NCBI GenBank assembly: GCA_007859745.1
Contig: SMLU01000002.1
Location: 736,942-800,941 of the forward strand
From: Phycisphaerae bacterium RAS1
Lineage (GTDB): Bacteria > Planctomycetota > Phycisphaerae > UBA1845 > Fen-1342
Length of the DNA: 64,000 nt
Direction of reading: 5' to 3'
Each line of letters starts with the position of its first letter. The first letter of the stretch is position 1. Made by a program: the position numbers and the translations under genes. The notes under the pieces are model-generated. The model did not search any database. It was not told the origin of the DNA and saw only the letters and a program-made list of their open reading frames with translations. Of the stretch, positions 42,740 to 50,522 are shown one piece after another.

Positions 42740-44105
42740 CGAGTGTCGAGTGGCGAATAGCGAGTTGAAGGCCGAGGACCGAATGTCGAATGTCGAATAT
42801 CGAATGTCAAATGGGGCGTGCTCGCGCCACCGGCGGCGATTGCTTGCGGCGGTCCTTTCGATATTCGCCATTCGCCATTCGACATTCGCCGCGCTGGCGG
42901 ACGACACGCCGGCCGCCGCCGGCGCCGCCGCCGCGCCCAAGCTTGCGTTCCGCGTGGCGAAAGTGCTGAGCCTGAATGACCAGGATGACGTCATCAACGA
43001 CGCCGTCGTGCTGGTTTCCGGCGGCAAGATCGAAGCGGTCGGGCCGGCGTCGCAGGTGAAGATCCCGGACGGCTACACCGTTCGCGCGTTCTCCGAAAAC
43101 TGGATCGTGCCGGGGCTGGTCGATTGTCACGACCACATCGCCGGCAGCCTGAGCGACCTGAACGACATGGTCTACCAGACCAACCCGGGCTTGAACACGC
43201 GCGCCACGGTCGAGCCGAACAACGAACTCATCAAGCAGGCCCGCACCGGCGGCGTCACGACCGTGCTGCTCATCCCCGGCTCAGGCACGAACATGAGCGG
43301 CTTCGGCACCATCTGCAAGACCGCCGGCGACACGCCGGACGACGTGGTGGTTCGCTCTCCCGGTTCACTGAAGATCGCGCAGGCCGGCAACCCGGAGTGG
43401 TACTTCGGCGGAAACAACCGCAGCTTCATGAACTGGAACACGCGCCAGACGCTGCTCAAGGCGCTCGACTATCACCGCGCCTGGGAGGCGTTCGAGAAGG
43501 GCCAGACGAAGAAAAAACCCGCCTACGACCCCGTCTGGGATGACTTCCGCGGGCTGTTCCGACGCGATTTCCCGGTGTCGGTCCACACGCAGATTTACCA
43601 GGTCGTGATGACGACCGTCACCATGCTCTCGATGAAGCTCAAGCTCTGGACCGTGATGGACCATAGCGAGTTCGACGGCTGGAAAACGGCCCCCCTGGTG
43701 CTCGCCAGCGACGCCTGGACCATACAGGGGCCGCGCGCGTTCCACTTCGACACAGCCGCCCGCCGCATGTGCGGCAACGCCAATGGCTGGTGGAAGAACG
43801 GCGTGACCAAGCTCGGCCTGAATACCGACGCCCCGGTCATTCCGCAGCAGGAGTTGTCCTACCAGGCGACGATGGGTTGCTGGTACGGCTGGACCACCTA
43901 TCCCGCGATCAAGAGCGTGACCAAGGTGCCGTCCCAGGCGTTGGGATTGTCCGACCGCGTCGGCAGCATCGAGGCCGGAAAGGACGCCGACTTCGGCGTC
44001 TGGACCGGAGATCCGCTCGACCCGCGATCGGCCTGCCTGTTGCTGATCGTCAACGGCAAAGTGGCGTATGACGGGACGAAGGGCGAGCGGCCGAGACCGT
44101 TTTGA
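42732..44105 (+). CDS. Amidohydrolase-superfamily enzyme with full metal-ligand set, cluster member 6
   Basis: This 457-residue exported protein is the only member with a complete-looking site: PGLVDCHDHIAG (H133, H135), FPVSVHTQIYQ (H285), VMDHSEFDGW (H311) and LGLNTDAPVIP (D366). K196 in TICKTAGD could bridge the metals. The fold belongs with imidazolonepropionase/dipeptidase-like hydrolases of cyclic or peptide amide bonds; the substrate cannot be inferred. Residues 1-54 are encoded by a family F repeat and include the signal-like RRLLAAVLSIFAIRHSTFAA. The ATG overlaps the stop of member 5 (ATGAGTAG). Confidence 0.85.
   Translation: MSSECRVANSELKAEDRMSNVEYRMSNGACSRHRRRLLAAVLSIFAIRHSTFAALADDTPAAAGAAAAPKLAFRVAKVLSLNDQDDVINDAVVLVSGGKIEAVGPASQVKIPDGYTVRAFSENWIVPGLVDCHDHIAGSLSDLNDMVYQTNPGLNTRATVEPNNELIKQARTGGVTTVLLIPGSGTNMSGFGTICKTAGDTPDDVVVRSPGSLKIAQAGNPEWYFGGNNRSFMNWNTRQTLLKALDYHRAWEAFEKGQTKKKPAYDPVWDDFRGLFRRDFPVSVHTQIYQVVMTTVTMLSMKLKLWTVMDHSEFDGWKTAPLVLASDAWTIQGPRAFHFDTAARRMCGNANGWWKNGVTKLGLNTDAPVIPQQELSYQATMGCWYGWTTYPAIKSVTKVPSQALGLSDRVGSIEAGKDADFGVWTGDPLDPRSACLLLIVNGKVAYDGTKGERPRPF
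42736..42890. repeat. Family F element
   Basis: GAGTAGCGAGTGTCGAGTGG (42735 on), then AATGTCGAATGTCGAATATC (42783 on) and the inverted ATATTCGCCATTCGCCATTC. It supplies the TAG stop of member 5 and the N-terminal codons of member 6. Confidence 0.85.
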
Positions 44106-44142
44106 ATAGCGAGTAGAGAGTAGCGAGTAACGAGTAGCGAGT
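44105..44142. repeat. Family F fragment
   Basis: GAATAGCGAGTAGAGAGTAG and CGAGTAACGAGTAGCGAGTG follow the TGA stop of cluster member 6. No inverted partner is seen here. Confidence 0.7.
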
Positions 44143-44250
44143 GAAAGACGCGAGCGGACCAATACCTACGGGTGCCATGCCGACGGCCTTTGCGTCGGCA
44201 TGTCCGCACGTCGAACCGCGCCGTTCGATGGCGTGACGAATCGACGAATA

Positions 44251-44281
44251 CGTCGTCGGACGCGGAGGTCCGACGCTACGG
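44251..44281. repeat. Family D half element
   Basis: CGTCGTCGGACGCGGAGGTC followed by CGACGCTACG lies in the 204-base spacer before cluster member 7. Sequence around 44,170-44,220 (TGCCGACGGCCTTTGCGTCGGCA) forms a separate hairpin. Confidence 0.65.
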
Positions 44282-44309
44282 CCGAAACCGACGCCGTGAA
44301 GGACTCAGA

Positions 44310-45605
44310 ATGAGACGACGGATATTCGGAATTCTCGCGCTGATGCTCGCGGGCGCGCCTCTCGCGGCTCGCGCCGCTGATGTCGCCAATGGCGGCGACG
44401 AGGCCGAAGAGCGCTTCACGGTCATCAAGGCCGGCAAGATCATCACCGTCAGCGGCAAGGACATCGACGACGGCCTGATCGTCATCGTCAACGGCAAGAT
44501 TCGAAACGTCGGCAAGAGCCTCGAATACCCCGGCAACGCCAAAGTGATCGACGCCGGCAACCGCGTCGTCATGCCCGGCCTCATCAACCCCCATTCGCGC
44601 TTCCGCCTGCCGCCCGTGCCGCGCGACGGCGTGCACGCCGACAAGGCCGTCGCCGATGAGTATTTCCCGCACGAGCCGGACTACGAAGTGCTGCTGGACG
44701 CCGGCTACACGTCAATCGCTCTGACCCCGCTCGGGCCGCAGATGCCCGGCCGGGCGCTGGTGACGCGCACCGGCGGACCGGACAAGGAGAGGGTGCTCAG
44801 CTCGCCCGCCTACGTAAAGGTCGCACCCGACAAGAAGGCCTTTCTGGACGCGCTCGACAAGGCCCAGAAGGAAATCGAAAAAGTCGACAAGGCCCGCAAG
44901 GAATTCGAAGACAAGCAGAAGCAGGCCAAGCCGCCGGCCTCGCAGCCGGCCGCCGCACCGGGCAGCGCCCCTGCCTCGCAGCCAGCCAGCGCCCCCGCTT
45001 CACAGCCGGCGTTCACCCCCCCACCGATCGAGCCGGCCTATCAGCCGCTGGTCGACCTGATCCAGAAAAAGGAAGGCGTGCAGGCGCTGATCGAGCTGCG
45101 CGGCGCCTCGGACTACCTGCACTTCGCCGACGTGCTGGAGCGGTTCGACGTCGCCCACGCCTTCGTCTGCCGCAATCTCGGCCGCTCCGATCTTTTCAAC
45201 GTCGCTGACAAACTCGGAGAGAAAAAAGCCCGCATCGTCCTGTGCCCGACGGTGAACGTGGTTCCGTTCTCGGCCGAGCGCGTGAACGTCGTGCGCGAGC
45301 TCAACCTCGCCGGCTGCGAGGTGTCGCTGGCGCCGATGACCGACGCCGACGCCGAAGCGTCGCGCGTCCTGCGCCGCGCGGCGGAACTGGTGCGCGATGG
45401 CTGGAAGCGCGAGGACGCCCTCAAGGCGCTCACGCTCAATCCGGCCCGGCTGCTGGGCCTCGACAAGCGCCTGGGCACGATCGAGAAGGACAAGGACGCC
45501 GACCTGATCTTCCTGGATCAGGACCCGCTGCGGACGACGGCTCGCGTCCGCGAAGTGATGATCGCCGGCGAAATCGTGCGGCGCGTGAAGGAAGAAACCC
45601 GATGA
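44310..45605 (+). CDS. Amidohydrolase-superfamily pseudoenzyme, cluster member 7
   Basis: The 431-residue product has a clean signal peptide (RRRIFGILALMLAGAPLAAR); GAAGGAC precedes the ATG at 44310. At the HxH site it reads MPGLINPHSRFRLPP, keeping H95 but with R97 in place of the second His. A helical charged region leads to an Ala/Pro/Ser/Gln linker (SQPAAAPGSAPASQPAS). Beta-5 is VQALIELRGASDYL, beta-6 VCRNLGRSDL and beta-8 SLAPMTDADAE, so the site is incomplete. LGTIEKDKDADLIFLDQDPL is the C-terminal family motif. It overlaps the next gene as ATGA. Confidence 0.8.
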   Translation: MRRRIFGILALMLAGAPLAARAADVANGGDEAEERFTVIKAGKIITVSGKDIDDGLIVIVNGKIRNVGKSLEYPGNAKVIDAGNRVVMPGLINPHSRFRLPPVPRDGVHADKAVADEYFPHEPDYEVLLDAGYTSIALTPLGPQMPGRALVTRTGGPDKERVLSSPAYVKVAPDKKAFLDALDKAQKEIEKVDKARKEFEDKQKQAKPPASQPAAAPGSAPASQPASAPASQPAFTPPPIEPAYQPLVDLIQKKEGVQALIELRGASDYLHFADVLERFDVAHAFVCRNLGRSDLFNVADKLGEKKARIVLCPTVNVVPFSAERVNVVRELNLAGCEVSLAPMTDADAEASRVLRRAAELVRDGWKREDALKALTLNPARLLGLDKRLGTIEKDKDADLIFLDQDPLRTTARVREVMIAGEIVRRVKEETR

Positions 45606-47191
45606 ATCTCGGATTTCGGAAGACGAATCGCGGGCTCGACGGGGCGACGGCTCCGCGCTGGGGGACCGGTCTCCGACCGGTCTCACTTCTGGAAGCTGCT
45701 TTGATTCTCACACTCGGCGTCCGCCTCGCGCTGGCCCAGGACCCGATCGCCGCGGAGTCCCAGCCGGCCTCGCAGCCTGCGACGCAACCCGAGTCCCAGC
45801 CGGCCGACGCGCCCGATTCCCAGCCCGCGTCCGCCGCCGCCTCGCGCACCGCCAGCAAACACGCCGGAACCTCCACCGCCAGCAGCTCGACCCAGGCGGC
45901 GGACGAAGAAAAGGACCGCTACCTCGCCGTCATCAACGGCGTGGTCTACACCGTCACCGGCCCGACGCTGCCGGGCGCGACGGTCCTGAGCAAGAACGGC
46001 CGCATCGTCGCGATCGGCGCCGGCGTGCACCTGCCCGACGAATGCGACGTGATCGACGCCGCCGGCATGAACGTCTACCCCGGTTTCGTCGCCGCCGGCG
46101 CGGGCGGGATTCATGGCGGCAGGCCGATCGAGCACTCCACCGACGTGTACGGCCTGAACATGACGATCGCTCTCGCCGGCGGAATCACCAGCGCCATTTC
46201 CGGCAACGACGTGGCCAAGCTCACGCTCGGCAGCACACAGGACATGCTCGTTCGCCGCGATGCGTTCTTCAGCCTGCGTTACGGCTCGCGCCGCCCGCTC
46301 GAGCGGGCCGAGGTGCGCGCGGACCTGGAAAAGGTGCGCGGCTACCTGCGCGATCTGAAGCGCTACGAAATCGACAAGTCCAACGATCCGGACGCCGAAG
46401 CGCCCGACAAGGATTTCCTGAAAGGCAAGTACGAGGACTACCGCAAGCTGCTGGCCGGCGAGACGACCGCCGTCGTCCAGGCCGACCGCGCCAACGACAT
46501 TCTCACGGCGGTCGAGCTCGCGGACGACTTCGGCTTCCGCCTCGTCGTTCGCGGAGCAATGGAGGCCTGGACCGTCGCCGGGCGCCTGGCCCGCGCAAAC
46601 GTCGGCGTCGTGATCACGCCGCGGACGATCACCGATCCGGATGAGCGCTTTAACCGCCCCACCGGCTCAACCGTCGAGAGCGTCCGCATCCTGCGCGATC
46701 ACGGCGTGACGGTCGCGGTCACGTCGCCGGTGCAGAGCATTACGACCTTCGGCCTCGGCGGGCGCGACCTGCTGCACCTGAACATGGAGGCGGCTTTCGC
46801 GGTCCGCGGCGGGCTGAGCAACGAGGAGGCGCTGCGAACGATCACGATCGACGCGGCAAAAGTGCTCGGCGTGGACGACCGCGTCGGCTCTCTGGAAGTG
46901 GGCAAGGACGCGGACCTGATCGTCACGGCCGGCCCAGCGCTGCACTACACCACGCAGGTGCACTACGCGGTCGTCAACGGCCGGCGGGCGTATGAGAAAT
47001 CGAAGGAGACGCTCTTCGCCCACATTCGCCCGAAGGGCGAGGCCAGCGAGACAACGTTTGACGACCAGTGGCCGCGCCGGCTGGAGTGGCCGGAGCAGGT
47101 CGTCGAACCAGCGTCGCAACCCGCGGCGGCGAAAGACAAGAAAAACCACGGAGATACGGAGACACGGAGAAGACGGGATAGAGCGAAATAG
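45602..47191 (+). CDS. Amidohydrolase-superfamily pseudoenzyme, cluster member 8
   Basis: The 529-residue product starts at the ATG overlapping the previous stop. A family H fragment encodes WGTGLRPVS immediately before the signal core LLEAALILTLGVRLALA. A Ser/Gln/Pro/Ala linker follows (ESQPASQPATQPESQPAD). The HxH site reads YPGFVAAGAGGIHGG with no metal histidines in register; the beta-5 text VVQADRANDILTA is clearly derived from the canonical HAHRADDI with the histidines lost; beta-6 is VVRGAMEAW and beta-8 VTSPVQSI. The last codons (KKNHGDTETRRRRD) are encoded by a family I repeat, so both ends contain repeat sequence. Confidence 0.78.
   Translation: MNLGFRKTNRGLDGATAPRWGTGLRPVSLLEAALILTLGVRLALAQDPIAAESQPASQPATQPESQPADAPDSQPASAAASRTASKHAGTSTASSSTQAADEEKDRYLAVINGVVYTVTGPTLPGATVLSKNGRIVAIGAGVHLPDECDVIDAAGMNVYPGFVAAGAGGIHGGRPIEHSTDVYGLNMTIALAGGITSAISGNDVAKLTLGSTQDMLVRRDAFFSLRYGSRRPLERAEVRADLEKVRGYLRDLKRYEIDKSNDPDAEAPDKDFLKGKYEDYRKLLAGETTAVVQADRANDILTAVELADDFGFRLVVRGAMEAWTVAGRLARANVGVVITPRTITDPDERFNRPTGSTVESVRILRDHGVTVAVTSPVQSITTFGLGGRDLLHLNMEAAFAVRGGLSNEEALRTITIDAAKVLGVDDRVGSLEVGKDADLIVTAGPALHYTTQVHYAVVNGRRAYEKSKETLFAHIRPKGEASETTFDDQWPRRLEWPEQVVEPASQPAAAKDKKNHGDTETRRRRDRAK
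45659..45688. repeat. Family H fragment inside a coding region
   Basis: TGGGGGACCGGTCTCCGACC followed by GGTCTC forms a hairpin like those at 24,181 and 59,028. It lies within codons 20-29 of cluster member 8. Confidence 0.7.
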
Positions 47192-47297
47192 CGGTGGGAG
47201 ATTTCCGAAAACGGTCCCAGAAAACCCGCGCGCCCTTATTTCCTCTATCCCCCTAGCCCCGCCTTTCTCCGTGACTCCGTGACTCCGTGGTTCAATT
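47139..47297. repeat. Family I inverted repeat
   Basis: AAAACCACGGAGATACGGAG (47141 on) and its inverse TTTCTCCGTGACTCCGTGAC followed by TCCGTGGTTCAATT (47264-47297). The left arm is the 3' end of cluster member 8, and the right arm lies just before the MoxR gene. Confidence 0.85.
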
Positions 47298-47316
47298 GAC
47301 TGGAGCAAACTCGCAG

Positions 47317-48315
47317 ATGTCCGTCACGCACGTTGAAGTTCAGCAGGTCGGCGCCCTGGTTCGGCGGCACTATGAGCATTTCGACCGCGTTCTGAGCGAG
47401 CTGCGGCGCGTCATCATCGGGCAGGAAAACCTGCTGCGTAAAATGCTGGTGGGACTGCTGGCCGACGGGCACATGCTTCTCGAAGGCGTCCCCGGCCTGG
47501 CCAAGACGACCGCCGTCACCACGCTCGCCCGCTGCATGGCCCTTTCGTTCAAGCGCCTGCAATTCACACCTGACCTGCTCCCGGCTGACATCCTCGGGAC
47601 AATGGTCTACCAGGCCCGCGACGGCTCCTTCGAGCTGCGAAAAGGCCCGATCTTCGCCAACATCATCCTCGCCGACGAGATCAACCGCGCCCCCGCCAAG
47701 GTGCAAAGCGCCCTGCTGGAGGTCATGCAGGAGCGAAACGTCACCATCGGCGGCGAGACGCACGCGGTCCCGCAGCCGTTCCTGGTGCTCGCCACGCAGA
47801 ACCCAATCGAGCAGGAAGGCACCTACCCGCTGCCCGAGGCGCAGGTCGACCGCTTCATGCTCAAGCTGCTGGTCGATTACCCGTCGCAGCAGGAAGAGCG
47901 CCAGATTCTCGACCGCATGGCCACCACGCGCGGTATGCCGACCGTCTCGGGCGTGCTCGACCCGCAGCAGATCGTCGAAGCCCGCGCCGTCGTCGATGAG
48001 ATTTTCATGGACGACAAGATCAAGGATTACATCGTCTCACTCGTCCACGCCACCCGCCGCCCGGAGCAGTTCAACCTCAAGATCGGCGACTGGATCGAGT
48101 ACGGCGCGTCGCCGCGCGCGACCATCTTCCTCACCCTCGGCGCCCGGGCGATGGCGTTTCTGGCCGGCCGCGGGTACGTCACGCCGCAGGACGTGAAGGA
48201 CATCGCCCCCGACATCCTGCGCCACCGCGTCATCATCAGCTACGAGGCGGAGGCGGAAGAGAAGACCAGCGACGACGTCGTGCGGCACGTGCTGGATCAC
48301 GTCGAGGTGCCGTAG
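47317..48315 (+). CDS. MoxR-family AAA+ ATPase
   Basis: MoxR ATPases act as chaperones that help insert metals or assemble secreted and membrane complexes, usually with a von Willebrand factor A protein. The 332-residue protein has Walker A ([14 protein letters not shown]), Walker B ([20 protein letters not shown]), sensor 1 ([20 protein letters not shown]) and the family's C-terminal lid. The usual VWA partner is not in this window. It is 126 bases after the last amidohydrolase gene on the same strand, so it could be expressed with that cluster. The ATG at 47317 has GGAG upstream. Confidence 0.93.
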   Translation: MSVTHVEVQQVGALVRRHYEHFDRVLSELRRVIIGQENLLRKMLVGLLADGHMLLEGVPGLAKTTAVTTLARCMALSFKRLQFTPDLLPADILGTMVYQARDGSFELRKGPIFANIILADEINRAPAKVQSALLEVMQERNVTIGGETHAVPQPFLVLATQNPIEQEGTYPLPEAQVDRFMLKLLVDYPSQQEERQILDRMATTRGMPTVSGVLDPQQIVEARAVVDEIFMDDKIKDYIVSLVHATRRPEQFNLKIGDWIEYGASPRATIFLTLGARAMAFLAGRGYVTPQDVKDIAPDILRHRVIISYEAEAEEKTSDDVVRHVLDHVEVP

Positions 48316-48317
48316 CG

Positions 48318-48362
48318 GGGAGTGCAGAATAGCGAATAGCGAGTAGCGAATAGCGAGTTGAA
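48318..48362. repeat. Family F fragment after the MoxR gene
   Basis: GAGTGCAGAATAGCGAATAG and CGAGTAGCGAATAGCGAGTT follow the TAG stop of the MoxR gene almost directly. Confidence 0.7.
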
Positions 48363-48373
48363 TCGGCACACCT

Positions 48374-48610
48374 CCGAGCCGCGACCGTCTGTATTTCCGA
48401 GCCGCGACCGTCTGTATTTCCGAGCCGCGACCGTCTGTATTTCCGAGCCGCGACCGTGAGGGAGCGGTTCCTCATCCGCCGCACCCATTCGGAACGCACC
48501 CGTTCGGGAGCAACCAGGAACCAACCGCTCTCTCGCCGTCGCGGCCACACTAACCGCTCCCTCACGGTCGCGGCTCGGAAAGCCGACCAGTCGCGGCTCG
48601 GAAATACAGA
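48374..48610. repeat. Family A cluster with a 23-base tandem repeat
   Basis: The 23-base unit CCGAGCCGCGACCGTCTGTA-TTT starts at 48374, 48397 and 48420, and a fourth copy of its first 15 bases at 48443 continues into GAGGGAGCGG. The inverted arm CCGCTCCCTCACGGTCGCGG with CTCGG ends at about 48,579, and further partial copies follow to about 48,610. Apart from this the 399-base spacer (48,316-48,714) holds nothing recognisable. Confidence 0.85.
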
Positions 48611-48714
48611 CGCCCGCGGCCCGGCGCACCCAATTCTGAATTGCTCCGCAAGAATCGGATTGTCCGGCGTCTGATCGCCTGCGAAGATTGGCTTCAATGA
48701 GACAGGAGCTGATC

Positions 48715-49800
48715 ATGAATAACGCCGCCAAGAGCAGCCTCGAAGCTCACCGCTGGAACGCCGTCCGTACGCGCAGCCTGCCGGCTGCGGATCCGTTCGT
48801 CTTCGCTGTCCGCACGACGGGCGTGTATTGCCGGCCGACGTGTCGCTCGCGCCTGCCGCGACGGGAAAACGTGCGATTCTTCCCGACGCCGCTGGAAGCC
48901 GAGCGAGCCGGCTATCGCCCCTGCAAGCGCTGCACGCCGCAGCTTGCGGATGCCTCGGCGCCGCACCGCGACGCCATCCTGCGGGCGTGCCGAGAGCTGG
49001 ACGCCGCCGCGGCGCCGCCGGCGCTGAGGGAGCTGGCCGCGTCGGCCGGGCTGAGTCCGTTTCATTTCCAGCGCGTCTTCAAGAAGCTGGTCGGCGTATC
49101 CCCGAAACAGTACGGCGCTGCGCGGCGGGCAGAGCGACTTCGCGCGTCGCTGCGACGGTCGGTGCGGCAGGGACAATCCGTCACCGGCGCGATCTGCGCC
49201 GCCGATATCGCGTGTGGCAGCGGCGCGCAGCGGATCGCGGCTGAATCGCTCGGCATGTCGCCGGGCGCGTTTCGCGCGGGCGGCGCGGGCGCGACGATCG
49301 GATATGCGATCGTCTCGACCGATCTCGGGCCGCTGCTGGTCGCGGCGACCGGCAAGGGCGTCTGCTCGATCGAATTCGGCGACAGCGCGTCCGCGCTCCG
49401 CGCTTTGATCCGGGAGCAATATCCGAGCGCGACGCTTCACGAGGGCGGACGGCGCATCGCCGCGCTCGCGCGGCGGGCGGCGCGGCTGGTCGCGTCGCCG
49501 ACGACGGACGCGGCTGCACACCTGACGCTGCCGCTCGATATTCAAGGGACGGCGTTCCAGCGTCGCGTGTGGCGGGCGCTGCAGCACGTGCCGACAGGGA
49601 AGACGACGACGTACGCGGCGCTAGCGAAAGCGGTCGGCGCGCCGCGGTCCGTTCGCGCGGTCGCACAGGCGTGCGCGGCGAATCCGGTCGCCGTGGCGGT
49701 GCCATGCCATCGGGCGATCGGGGCGGACGGCGCGCTGCGCGGATATCGCTGGGGCGTGGAGCGCAAGGCGCGGCTATTGAGACGTGAGCGCTCCATGTAG
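48715..49800 (+). CDS. ada: Bifunctional Ada: methylphosphotriester-DNA methyltransferase, regulator and O6-methylguanine-DNA methyltransferase
   Basis: Ada repairs alkylated DNA and, once self-methylated, activates the adaptive response. The 361-residue protein has the N-terminal zinc site C39, C43, C70, C73 (GVYCRPTCRSR and YRPCKRC), an AraC-type helix-turn-helix (SAGLSPFHFQRVFKKLVGVS) and the C-terminal MGMT domain with the acceptor cysteine C331 in AVAVPCHRAIG. ACAGGAG before the ATG at 48715 fixes the start; two in-frame ATGs lie upstream. No other alkylation-repair gene is adjacent. Confidence 0.95.
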   Translation: MNNAAKSSLEAHRWNAVRTRSLPAADPFVFAVRTTGVYCRPTCRSRLPRRENVRFFPTPLEAERAGYRPCKRCTPQLADASAPHRDAILRACRELDAAAAPPALRELAASAGLSPFHFQRVFKKLVGVSPKQYGAARRAERLRASLRRSVRQGQSVTGAICAADIACGSGAQRIAAESLGMSPGAFRAGGAGATIGYAIVSTDLGPLLVAATGKGVCSIEFGDSASALRALIREQYPSATLHEGGRRIAALARRAARLVASPTTDAAAHLTLPLDIQGTAFQRRVWRALQHVPTGKTTTYAALAKAVGAPRSVRAVAQACAANPVAVAVPCHRAIGADGALRGYRWGVERKARLLRRERSM

Positions 49801-49806
49801 CTCCTT

Positions 49807-49901
49807 GTAGGGTGGGTTGAGCGCAGCGAAACCCACCGGCACCTTTGGAAACCGCTCGAACCGCCGACGTGGTGGGTTTCGCTGCGCTCAACCCACCCTA
49901 C
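49807..49901. repeat. REPIN: inverted pair of REP sequences (family G)
   Basis: GTAGGGTGGGTTGAGCGCAG-CGAAACCCACC (49807-49837) and its reverse complement (49871-49901) flank a 33-base spacer. Each REP is itself a hairpin. The second REP supplies the stop codon of the adjacent transposase gene. A single REP lies on the other side of that gene. Confidence 0.9.
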
Positions 49902-50473
49902 TCTCCTGCCTGGACATCCGCGACGCGAAACGGCGGGCGCGGCGCGCCGTTCCGTGGGCACGCGCATGCCCAATCCTCGTCATACAAACGCGCGGCGACC
50001 CAGTGCGAGAAGCTCGACCAGCGCCAGGCGTGCGGACAGAGCGCGAGTCCGTGTTTGACCGGGTTGAAGTGGATGTATTCCACGTGGCGCTGATAGTCCG
50101 CGTCGTCGCGGATGCGGTGCTCCCAGTAACGCCGTTGCCAGACGCCGCGCTCGCCATTCCGAAGGCGCGAATCGCTACGGAGCGCTTCAGCGCCGCCGGC
50201 GCGGAGGAACCGTCGAGTAAACTCGGACTTGATCAGGCGCCAACGATCAGAAAAGTCGCCGTCTTCCGGCGGGAGCGTCCAGATCATATGAAGGTGATCC
50301 GGCAGCATCACAGCGGCGATGATCTCGAACGGATGCGCGGCGCGGACACGCGCCATCGACGCACGAAGCAGGTCGACCGTGGCGTCCGTGTTGAGGATGG
50401 GCCGACGATCGGCCGTGACGAGCGTGAAGAAATAGGTTGCGCCGACTTCGCGCCAACGGCGATAGTCCGGCAT
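49898..50473 (-). CDS. REP-associated tyrosine transposase (RAYT)
   Basis: RAYTs are single-copy, IS200/IS605-like Y1 nucleases that act on REP hairpins. The 191-residue protein from the ATG at 50473 has the HUH motif H60-L-H62 (AVMLPDHLHMIWTLP) and the tyrosine region HVEYIHFNPVKHGL (Y133 the likely nucleophile). REP palindromes flank it on both sides, and its stop TAG lies inside the left REP. The frame is open 13 codons upstream, but those codons fall in the right REP, so the later ATG is preferred. Confidence 0.9.
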   Translation of the reverse strand: MPDYRRWREVGATYFFTLVTADRRPILNTDATVDLLRASMARVRAAHPFEIIAAVMLPDHLHMIWTLPPEDGDFSDRWRLIKSEFTRRFLRAGGAEALRSDSRLRNGERGVWQRRYWEHRIRDDADYQRHVEYIHFNPVKHGLALCPHAWRWSSFSHWVAARLYDEDWACACPRNGAPRPPFRVADVQAGE

Positions 50474-50491
50474 GATGCGCCTCGCTCGGGC

Positions 50492-50522
50492 GGTGGGTTT
50501 CGCTGCGCTCAACCCACCCTAC
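50492..50522. repeat. Single REP sequence (family G)
   Basis: GGTGGGTTTCGCTGCGCTCA-ACCCACCCTAC (50492-50522) is the same sequence as the right arm of the REPIN at 49,871-49,901. It overlaps the TAG stop of the GspE-like gene and precedes the RAYT gene. Confidence 0.9.

Noticed and set aside
48374-48460. Possible CRISPR or iteron array in the 23-base units
   Set aside because: Units are head to tail without spacers, belong to family A, and no replication or cas gene is adjacent.
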